Below, piece by piece: positions 9,122 to 15,510 of a DNA stretch of 15,510 bases (position 1 is the stretch's first letter; each line of letters begins with the position of its first letter). The notes beneath the pieces are model-generated. The model saw only the letters and a list, made by a program, of their open reading frames with translations, did not search any database and was not told the origin of the DNA. The position numbers and the translations under genes were made by a program. This DNA comes from Gonium pectorale (lineage: Eukaryota; Chlorophyta; Chlorophyceae; Chlamydomonadales; Volvocaceae), in assembly GCA_001584585.1 (NCBI GenBank), contig LSYV01000318.1, positions 4,904-20,413 of the forward strand. Reading direction: 5' to 3'.

Positions 9122-9309
9122 GCGGCGCAGTCATGATATCCACCCTCCCGTAGCGTCGTTCTGTGACATGGCGTCGGGACCCTCTGCTCCGAGACACGGT
9201 GCTCCAATTCCTGTTGCCGTACGTACGCATCGTGCACATACCTGAGTCATGCCCATCACTATCTTTGCCCGACGTGTTGACAACGTTTAAACTCGCCGAT
9301 TGCGGGGAG

Positions 9310-9939
9310 ATGCTGCGACGACACGTTTTTGCTGGTCTATCGCTCCAGTTCAACAGCTGCTTGCCAGGACTTTTAGGTCAGACACTTGAGCTTACCCGCT
9401 GTTTATCGACGAGCGTCCATTCTTGCGAGGAGGCGGTCGCATCCTCGCGCGGACACGATGAGCTGCCCAGCACGAGCGGGCGCGGCTCGGTAGCACAAAC
9501 GGCAGTTGACTGGGACTGGGAATGGGTGCTGGGCAAGAAACAAGGCAGGAAGCCTGGCATCAAGCGCCCGAGTCGACACCAATGGCTTTACTGCAACCCG
9601 AATTACGACCCCGCAAAGCCGCTGCCGTTGACGCCGCGATCGCCCTTCGCACCGCCCGAGGAGAGCATCGCGTCGGACAACGCAACCATCAACTGGCACC
9701 TGAAGCAGCAGCCGGAGAACCGGCGCGACCGGCGCATATACCTGCGACGGCACAGCCGCTTCGCGCAGCTGCGGGAGTTCGACTGGCGGGACGCGTTCGA
9801 GCGGGGGCTTGCGGAGGACGTGCGCGCCACCAAGCGCCGGGAGCGGCATGAGGCGGAGGCGGAGCGGCAGCGGAGCTGGCAGCAGTACAAGGAGGCCCTG
9901 TTCGAGCGGGCGCGACTGGAGGGGCAGCAGGGGCGATGA
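9310..9939 (+). CDS. Unknown basic protein with mitochondrial-type presequence (209 aa)
   Basis: The ATG at 9310 has G at -3. The first 35 residues (MLRRHVFAGLSLQ...LTRCLSTS) are Arg/Leu/Ser-rich, lack acids except one Glu, and look like a cleavable mitochondrial presequence. The mature part starts acidic and Trp-rich (DWDWEW, 67-72), then turns basic (GKKQGRKPGIKRPSRHQW, 75-92), with a Pro-rich CNPNYDPAKPLPLTPRSPF segment (95-113). From about 137 to the end it is a highly charged Arg/Glu helix rich in Trp and Tyr. Codons favour G or C at the third position, most clearly in the second half. I do not recognise the family; an accessory subunit of the mitochondrial ribosome or a respiratory complex would fit, but that is inference. 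Alternative start: ATG at 9168 spliced from 9218 (GTACGT donor) to 9349 keeps the frame and would replace the presequence. Confidence 0.62.
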   Translation: MLRRHVFAGLSLQFNSCLPGLLGQTLELTRCLSTSVHSCEEAVASSRGHDELPSTSGRGSVAQTAVDWDWEWVLGKKQGRKPGIKRPSRHQWLYCNPNYDPAKPLPLTPRSPFAPPEESIASDNATINWHLKQQPENRRDRRIYLRRHSRFAQLREFDWRDAFERGLAEDVRATKRRERHEAEAERQRSWQQYKEALFERARLEGQQGR

Positions 9940-10965
9940 GGTGGCGGCATAAGCAGCAAGGAAAGGTGCGCGCCTCGATCCCCAGAGGGGGGAGGGGCCG
10001 TCGGGTGAGGGGCACCCCATAGCGGATGCTCCCAGTTGCAGGAGGAGCTCGAGCTCACGCCCGCAGCTCCCTGCCGCTCCCTGGTACCGTATGCCGTGAG
10101 GGGCACTCGATGCGCAGGCGCCGGCGGCGGCGCGGCCACCGTGCTGATGCCCATTTGGTACACCCCCTCACGCACCTCTGGCCCGCCCCATCCCCCGCAC
10201 ATTCACCCACCACATGCAGGAGGTGCAACATCCGTGTGGCTTGAGCTCCCGTGCCTTCCCGCGGCGGCTTGCGGGAACTCTTCAACGCGGCCCGCCGTGC
10301 GGCGTGCGGCTCATGACCGGACAGCAGCGCGGGGGAAGGGGGGGTGCACGCAGTCGCCGTGCTTTCCTTACCGCCCCGTGACACGGCCTGCCGGGTCCAG
10401 GTGCCGGGGGCTTGGGTGGGGGACTCCACCGGGACGCGGCGCTGGGGGGTTCAGATATCGTGCGGTGCTGTCTGGCGGCTGGGTCGGTGGGTCGAGAACC
10501 GCCATGGACGCCATTTGGGCCGCATCAGCCAATCCGCGGCCCCAGACCCTGCAGCCGGCGGCCCCGAGGGCAATAGTGCATGGTGCCGTAGGGGTACGTG
10601 CAGGGGGGGGGGTGACGGGGGGCGTGCACGGCGGGCGCCGTCCGCGTGCTATGCACATGTACGTCACGGTCCGGGCTGGCCTGGGTGGAGGTTGGGGTGC
10701 CAAGGGGGGTTGGAGGGGCAGCCGGCTGCGTGTGCGTCACCGGTCTGGGTGTACGTTCGGATGCCTAGTGGGGTGGAGGGGATGGCAGGTGGGCCCGGCC
10801 CGTTGGGTACCGGCCCTGAGTGTCAGGGCCGGTTGCCCGGTACCATATTGCCTAGCCTAGGGGACACGGCAGTTGCGCGCGGCGCAAAAGGCGGGCTGTT
10901 AGGGGCCATTGCGGCGGGAGCCCAGCAGGTGCTTGGAGCATGGCGTGTAGTCAAGTCCCCAAGAG
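9940..10965 (+). other. Probable long 3' UTR or intergenic DNA, G-rich
   Basis: About 1 kb lies between the stop of the 209-aa gene and the next TGTAA. A C/T-flanked TTGCAG followed by an open stretch (10040-10081, EELELTPAAP) resembles an exon, but the preceding gene already has a stop and no partner was found. The stretch includes runs of G near 10598-10622 and a perfect stem-loop at 10809. I see no other gene in it. Confidence 0.35.
10809..10833. repeat. Perfect 11-bp stem-loop with 3-nt loop
   Basis: accggccctga (10809-10819) pairs with tcagggccggt (10823-10833) around a GTG loop. It sits between two copies of GGTACC (10806-10811 and 10839-10844) and about 130 nt before the TGTAA at 10966, so in a plus-strand transcript it would lie in the 3' UTR. 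Confidence 0.85.
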
Positions 10966-10970
10966 TGTAA
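10966..10970 (+). terminator. TGTAA polyadenylation signal
   Basis: This is the first plus-strand TGTAA after the stop at 9939. It would end the transcript near 10980-10990, just short of the end of the convergent minus-strand gene. Confidence 0.4.
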
Positions 10971-11076
10971 CCTGAGAAGGGAAACCAACTAGTTGGCAAC
11001 GTGCTCTCCGTGCCTCCGTATCCCATAATACCTCCCCCGTGAAGTATGCTTCATGTGTATAGGATGCAAGACAGCA

Positions 11077-11081
11077 TTACA
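11077..11081 (-). terminator. TGTAA polyadenylation signal for the minus-strand gene
   Basis: On the minus strand GATGTAATGC lies 188 nt after the stop codon at 11269. I found no other minus-strand TGTAA between here and the start codon at 14317, which suggests that the exons in 11269-14317 belong to one transcript. Confidence 0.45.
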
Positions 11082-11268
11082 TCGGTTATCAAAAGCGCAC
11101 GCAGGGCTTGCCGCTCTCACGGCTCCGTTGGCACATAGCTCTGCCCCTCCAGCCTTCGAGGCGTCCTCGTCTCACCGCTCAGACGACCCTCTCACTCAGA
11201 CGCGCCCTCACGCCCCAGCACACGCAGACGCTACAACACACCGCGTACAGAGTCTCAGCGCGCTGCAC

Positions 11269-11827
11269 TCACGGCTGCACTGCAAAGCGCGGCCCGTGTG
11301 CCCCAATCAGCAATACATCAGCCACCACCACGACCACTAGCACCACCACCACCAAATAGGACATGACATGGCATGAAAGAAAGCACCAAGAAAAGAGTCC
11401 ACTGCCCCGGTCCTGCCACGCTGCCCTTTGCCACCCCAACCACCGCAGCTGCACAGCGCGCACCGACAGGTGCTCCGCTGCATCCCCGCCAGCTAGGACC
11501 ACTGGGCATACGCCCAGCTGGCTGGCTGGTCCCCCGATCCATATACCGTAGCCTATGGCAGTCCTGCAGGTGGCAGTTTCGGCAGTTATAGAAGGAAGAT
11601 CGACCGTACGACCCCTCACCTCCTACCCCGCTCCTGGCTCGCGCCCGGCGCGGCGCGCCGCTTGAGCGCCGCGCGGCAGCACACGCCGCGTGGCGCCCCC
11701 CCGGCCGCGCCCCTCGCCGCGTCGCTTGCATCGGAAACATACCGTAGCGCCATGAGAGCATGTGGCTCCCAGCCGGGCAGGTCTCTCATTGGGGCATGAG
11801 TAAGACGCCGGTGCCGCTGCGTTACCC
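11269..11827 (-). CDS. Probable 3' exons of the minus-strand unknown gene
   Basis: Exon 11827-11620 (acceptor GGACGCAG) includes MRDLPGWEPHALMALRYVSD and an Ala/Arg-rich stretch, and ends at a strong AGGAG|GTGAGG donor. The next acceptor is CCACCTGCAG, and exon 11563-11269 follows; the junction restores one Arg codon (AG|G) and keeps the frame. The last exon reads TAIGYGIWIGG, then VVLAGGDAAEHLSVRAVQLR, and ends with a Val-rich hydrophobic run encoded by a CAC-repeat tract, which could be a membrane segment or a by-product of the repeat. The intron (11619-11564) would be only 56 nt, which is short. The link to the upstream exon 12480-12271 is unresolved. Confidence 0.35.
11331..11355. repeat. 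CAC trinucleotide-rich tract
   Basis: An imperfect run of CAC, with GAC and TAG interruptions, lies inside the proposed last exon of the minus-strand gene. There it encodes the Val-rich hydrophobic end (GTG codons on the minus strand). Confidence 0.7.
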
Positions 11828-12270
11828 CTGCGTCCCCGGCGCCGCCCGGGGCGCACCAACAATCACCAACCTGCCCCGCCCCGCCCCGCCCCGCCGTCCT
11901 CGAACGCGGGCTCCAAGCCTTGCACTCCTGGCCCGTCGCTCTCCACCGCTGCCTGCGCTGCCGTGCTGCCGTGCCAGACCCGCTGGCTCCCATGAACCCC
12001 CACGCTTGGCCCAAACGCGACGGGGCAAGCACGGCGCCCCGTCGCCACGCCGTTGGCGCCGCCAGCAGCGCCCGCCACCACAGCCGCCACAACTACCGGC
12101 GCGCCGGCCTTACTTTGGTTATTCAACGGTACGAACGCCAACCGCCAACTAGCAACGGCGTAACAAGCTACCGCCAGCATCCGCCGCCGGACGGGCCGCG
12201 CTTCCGCGGCCACCGCCACGGCCACCGCGCCTCGGTCCCCGAGTCCGCGGGGGCCGAGGCGCCGCCACAC

Positions 12271-12480
12271 CTTTCGGCAGCAGCGCCGCCGCCCCGGTAG
12301 CGGAAGGAGAAGCTGGCCGAGCCGGCGGCGGCGGTGGCGGCAGCTGCGACAGCGGCGGTGGCTGGTGCAAAGCTGAAGGTCGCCGTCCCGGCGGTGTTGG
12401 CGGCGGTGTTGGCGGCGCGGGGGCTGCCGCCCTGCTGGGCGCTCGGGGCGCCAAGGTAGCCGGAATCGCTGCCGCGGCGC
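12271..12480 (-). CDS. Probable exon 3 of the minus-strand unknown gene
   Basis: The acceptor is C/T-rich (CCTTCCCCCGCAG). The exon is read from 12480 in the phase left by exon 2 (AG|G gives Arg). It encodes RRGSDSGYLGAPSAQQGG, then an Ala/Thr-rich stretch with FSFAPA and ASFSFRY. Third positions are almost all G or C, which strongly suggests coding. The end is placed at a GTGTGG donor after 12271; an alternative is GTAGCT after 12172 in the same phase. The FSF-type motifs recall FG-containing disordered proteins but are too few for a nucleoporin call. The stretch from 12270 down to 11830 has further open, GC3-rich sequence (AGGANGVATGRRACPVAFGP) that may be another exon. Confidence 0.45.
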
Positions 12481-12579
12481 CTGCGGGGGAAGGCCCGGAG
12501 GGGGGGCAGGCGCGAGGGGTGTCGTGAGATGGCCTCCTGACTACGAATGTCTTCTACGTGATCTATAAGCTCTATGGCA

Positions 12580-12627
12580 TTCACGAGTGTGTTGAAATGG
12601 AACAACGCACGCGTTCACGAGTGTGTT
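12580..12627. repeat. 14-bp direct repeat, two copies
   Basis: ttcacgagtgtgtt occurs perfectly at 12580-12593 and 12614-12627, 34 bp apart, inside the proposed long second intron of the minus-strand gene. Confidence 0.85.
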
Positions 12628-13124
12628 CCATATGCGTGGAGGCGTGCTCAAACAAGTGTGTGGGTGCCCAACATAGAGAGCACGGCGTGGACCATGGAGG
12701 GTGTCACAGGGTTGGGGGGCTTTCCATGGAGGGGATATGTGGTGCCGGATACGGTGAGCCAAGGGAAGGCAGCCAGACGCTCGTGGGCATGGCAGGCACG
12801 GCGGCCGGGGAGGGTGGTGGCGGGCAGGCTGGGAGCGCCGTCCGGCGCTGCCGAGTCCGATGGACGAAATCGGGTTGGGTGCGGGTGAGCGAGTCGACGC
12901 GTGCGGGGCTGTGAAACGCGGCACACTCATCTGCACCGGCCCTCACGCGCCACGATACGCCCCCTGCGCCCTCGAGTGCGGTGCGCCGCAGTCGGCCGCA
13001 CGGACGGCTCCTTTGCCGCCAAAGCCGCGCCTCCCCTAAACCGTCCCATACAACCATCGCGCAGGGGATCATGGTCGCATATTGGAGCCCCTGAGTACAG
13101 ATAGAGACGCCCGCATACGACGCC

Positions 13125-13166
13125 CACGCGCCACGCGCCACGCGCCATGCACCATGCGCCACGCTC
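13125..13166. repeat. 7-bp tandem repeat, six copies
   Basis: The units are CACGCGC three times, then CATGCAC, CATGCGC and CACGCTC. The array lies in the proposed intron 13599-12481. It accounts for the repetitive open frame on the minus strand (HGAWRVARGAW). Confidence 0.85.
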
Positions 13167-13599
13167 TGTCACCTCCCGTGTGACTGCATGCTACCGCGCC
13201 GCATGTCATGATACACACCCAGTGTGCGATACACGGGTGTGCGAGGAGCTGTAGTGCTGTACCCGAACCCCGGCCCCTCCCGCGGGTGCCCCCCAAAGAC
13301 AAGTCAGCTGCCTTGATGCTGTGCCCATGGCTATCACGCTTGTTTCACTGGAGCGCCCCCGACGTTTATTTCTTGGTTACCGGGCGTGCAGCCGGGTAAC
13401 CGTCTAGTGCATGGAGCACGCGGCGCCCAACGCACCCCTAGCCCGCACAATGACGCGGCCCCCTAGCGTGCCGGCGCACAGCAAGCAGCCCAGCAGCTAC
13501 TGGCACCAAATAAACGGCGCCGGTAGACGAATGTGCATGCGACCGCGCGATCGTGTCAAAATGATCGTACGCAAACCTCCCCTGCCCCGCCCGGCTTAC

Positions 13600-14317
13600 C
13601 TTGCGAGCAGGCCGCCGCTGACCCAGGCCGACAGCGACGCCACGGACGACCGGTCGTCGTCCTCCGCCGCCCCTCCGACCGCCGGCTCCAGGCACTCCGA
13701 TGACGCCCCCGCCTGAGACTGCAGGCCAGAGCTGGCCGTGTGGGCCCGCAAGAGCCCCTCCGTAAGCGCCGGCCAGGGGCGGGCCGCGGACTGGGCGGCG
13801 GCCCCTGGCTGACGCGCCGGCTGCCGGAGTGCAGCAGACTGCTGCTGGCTGACCGACGAGGCGCAAGGTCTTTCTTGTGTTTGATGTTCGTGTTGATCCG
13901 CGTCGCACGTTCCGGCGTGTGGGCAGTCCGCCGGCACGTCCGTGGGGCCATCCGTGGTGGCATCCATCGCCGCGCACGACATGCCCAGGGTCGCGGGGTC
14001 TGCGCCCAACGTCGCGCACAGCGCCCCGGCTAGCAGTTCGAGCAGACCGTCTACGTGCCATATTCCACCATTGTCTTCGAGCATGACCACCGCGGAGAGC
14101 GGCTCCGACGCGTCAGCCTGCAGGTCATGTTACGCTGAGCAAAACCGCGGCGCAGAGCAAAGAAAAACGTGCAAAAAGCATCAGTGATGTTGCAACTCAC
14201 CGTCGCCTCGTCGCGACACCGCTTAGGAGACCTGCCCCAAGATGCACCAGCCGTCCCCTCCGACCACCGGCGCTTCGGCGATGTCATATCGGAGACATTG
14301 CAGATGCCCACTACCAT
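13600..14317 (-). CDS. Exons 1-2 of a minus-strand gene of unknown function
   Basis: The start ATG at 14317 has a strong context (A at -3, G at +4). Exon 1 (14317-14201, 39 codons) encodes MVVGICNVSDMTSPKRRW and ends GEAT-like (...CRDEAT) at a consensus GTGAGT donor. The acceptor GACCTGCAG leads to exon 2 (14117-13600), which begins ADASEPLSAVVMLEDNGG and has a hydrophobic helix HVDGLLELLAGALCATLG. A long Ala/Gln/Ser-rich, probably disordered stretch follows, with an acidic patch AAEDDDRSS, ending GGLLA at a GTAAGC donor in phase 2. Basic clusters PKRR and PKRC in exon 1 could be nuclear localisation signals. A regulatory protein would fit the composition, but no known domain is visible. The best continuation is the exon at 12480. 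A short alternative last exon (13499-13463, stop TAG) is also in phase and would give 223 residues. Confidence 0.6.
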
Positions 14318-14586
14318 GTTTGTAGCCACCGTGACCGCTGACAGCGACGAATCGCGCCAGGTTACAACCCGGCTGTTTCAGGCAGAAAATTGCCTTAGAT
14401 TGCAAGATTAGCAAGAATAATGAGAAGTGTTGATGATAGCGCGCTTCGGGAAGCAAACTTCGAAGCTTGGGCTCTAAGGCGACGTACGCAAGCAACGGCT
14501 AACGGCCCGAACAACGGTCAATTGAAGCGGGGCATCGGGCAGAATCGCAGAGCACCGTCTATTATTGAGGGTACTATTTGATCGAT

Positions 14587-14620
14587 GTGCATCGAGCTTC
14601 GACGTGCATCGAGCTTCGAG
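14587..14620. repeat. 17-bp tandem duplication
   Basis: gtgcatcgagcttcgac is repeated immediately, with a single change in the last base, about 270 bp upstream of the minus-strand start codon. Confidence 0.9.
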
Positions 14621-15299
14621 TCGCGGCGGCTCATAGTTGTTGTTCGAAAGACATCCGCAGTACCCTATATGCCATTAGTATTTTCCAACTAGGATCTATG
14701 CTGGGCTGTTCTTGCTTCCTGCCTCGGGGCTGGCGTCATCCTGAACTCGAGTCGAAACGTGCAGCCCGCGTTCACATCATACGCGCGCAAGGACTGATTC
14801 ACTGCGTTGCCTTCCGAGCAATTATACACCGGACACCAAGGCATGGCATGGGAGGCTCGGGAGTGGCTGGGGGATGGGATGCGAGCTTTGGTACCAGATC
14901 TGGCAATCTCGAATTCAACTCACGGCGGACTATGTCCAGTACATGCAAGACTGAACAGTTCGAACGCCGCCCGGTCCTAGTTCAAGCCACAAAAAATCCA
15001 AACCCATCAGTACATGCCAGAGCTAAGCCTGCGGCACAGCAGGGCACAGTTTGTGCCGTCGCCCCTTGCGTCCCCCTTGCTGTTGCGGTTGTATATGGTG
15101 TGGTCCTGCCGTACGCACGCACGGGTGTGCAGGAAGGACCGGACAGACACTTGAATAGATCTTTTAGATCATATCGACCACGCACACGCGGGGGAAGGGG
15201 GCCGGCCCTATATTCTTTGCTTATTACAGCCGTCTCCCAATGTAACCAGCCTAGCCAGCTTCCTACCTTACACACACAAGGCTGTCAATCTGGGCACGA

Positions 15300-15307
15300 T
15301 ATAAATA
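15300..15307 (+). promoter_or_regulatory. TATA-box-like element TATAAATA
   Basis: This is a canonical TATAAATA on the plus strand, about 210 bp before the end of the window. Transcription would start near 15330. An ATG at 15329 opens only 24 codons before TGA, so a downstream gene would need introns or a later start outside the window. The element is isolated evidence only. Confidence 0.25.
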
Positions 15308-15510
15308 GGTACTAGAGGGCACGGAAGGCATGCCGCGAGCATCACATCGTGCAGCAGCCGGCGCCGCGCCAACGGCACTCGGCCTCTCCCCCACACTGCG
15401 CTGACGTCCCGTCCGAAAGAGGGGCTCGGGCCGGGACAAGCCGTCCCCCCGCCCCCCCCCCCACCACACACAAGGCCCCCTGGCCGTCGCCCAACACCGG
15501 ACACAAATAC

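Larger units (their letters stand above)
8521..9140 (+). other. Probable 3' UTR of the ATC-hydrolase-like gene
   Basis: The stretch from the stop codon to the first plus-strand TGTAA has no convincing exon. It opens with CCCCG-type repeats (8533-8562) and holds a TGCCC pentanucleotide array of six copies at 8626-8655 (the last copy TGTCC). Open frames inside it (for example 8723-9007) are Gly/Ala/Arg-rich and unrelated to anything I recognise. A UTR of about 600 nt is ordinary for volvocine algae. Confidence 0.5.
14318..15510. other. Upstream/intergenic region without a supported gene
   Basis: This region is less GC-rich than the rest and codon use in its long plus-strand frame (14578-15315, no ATG before 14698) is not biased like the confident exons. 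It holds a 17-bp tandem duplication at 14587-14620, a TATA-like element at 15300 and a poly-C run near 15449-15461. The part next to 14318 should contain the 5' UTR and promoter of the minus-strand gene, but no TATA box is evident there. Confidence 0.4.

Noticed and set aside
9163..9309. Upstream extension of the 209-aa protein to 9163
   Set aside because: The codon at 9163 is GTG, and no in-frame ATG occurs before 9310; the ATG at 9310 gives a proper presequence.
8166..9353. Minus-strand open frame of 395 codons
   Set aside because: It covers exon 6, the probable 3' UTR and the start of the next gene in antisense; composition follows the simple repeats.
10036..10860. Plus-strand open frame of 274 codons downstream of the 209-aa gene
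   Set aside because: It overlaps equally long frames in other phases, is Gly/Arg/Trp-rich from G-runs, and contains the stem-loop; no domain was seen.
13366..13380. AATAAA on the minus strand near 13370
   Set aside because: Volvocine algae mainly use TGTAA; a lone AATAAA within a likely intron is weak evidence for a gene end.
13463..13499. Short last exon for the minus-strand gene
   Set aside because: It is in phase and ends in TAG, but the exon at 12480 is also in phase, has far stronger coding bias, and no minus-strand TGTAA follows 13463 until 11081. Kept only as an alternative.
14578..15315. Plus-strand open frame of 245 codons
   Set aside because: It begins at TTG, with the first ATG at 14698; codon use lacks the G/C third-position bias of the convincing exons, and a TGTAA lies inside it. 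A chance frame is likelier, though a young gene cannot be excluded.

Overview
This looks like nuclear DNA from a green alga of the Chlamydomonas/Volvox (volvocine) type. The evidence is high GC, strong G/C preference at third codon positions in the convincing exons, many introns with C-rich tracts before CAG acceptors, and TGTAA pentamers placed where algal polyadenylation signals are expected. I see no bacterial operon, phage, CRISPR array, rRNA or tRNA. Genes were worked out by eye as exons; most long open frames in this GC-rich DNA are fortuitous.

Layout. Positions 1-1230 are repeat-rich: a 64-bp-arm foldback (291-453), an 11-copy 14-bp minisatellite (707-860) and a second foldback of about 240 bp (979-1220). 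Positions 1235-4740 hold no confident gene, but fragments look coding: minus-strand exon candidates (for example 1958-2056, coiled coil, and 4114-4227, a basic N-terminus) and a plus-strand cysteine-rich stretch with an in-frame TGA (4320-4667). They may be exons of an unresolved gene or remains of a transposable element.

Positions 4741-8520 hold the best gene, on the plus strand: six exons, five introns all in phase 0, the first a GC-AG intron, encoding 414 residues. It has an organelle-type leader and a C-terminal domain that resembles the L-2-amino-thiazoline-4-carboxylic acid (ATC) hydrolase family. A TGTAA signal follows at 9117. About 190 bp later, on the same strand, is a single-exon gene of 209 residues (9310-9939). 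It has a mitochondrial-style presequence and a very basic, charged mature part that I do not recognise; its likely TGTAA is at 10966.

Convergent to it, on the minus strand, is a multi-exon gene of unknown function that starts at 14317. Exons 14317-14201, 14117-13600 and 12480-12271 join in phase. Further coding segments continue to a stop at 11269, with TGTAA at 11081-11077. The middle of this gene could not be resolved by eye. Positions 14318-15510 are intergenic or unresolved, with a TATA-box-like element at 15300.

The plus-strand pair and the minus-strand gene show no evident shared pathway. Both plus-strand products appear to be sent to an organelle, probably the mitochondrion. I did not find a convincing new multi-gene system. 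The most unusual items are the foldback at 979-1220, the GC-AG intron, the frame-independent minisatellite and the unknown mitochondrial-type protein.
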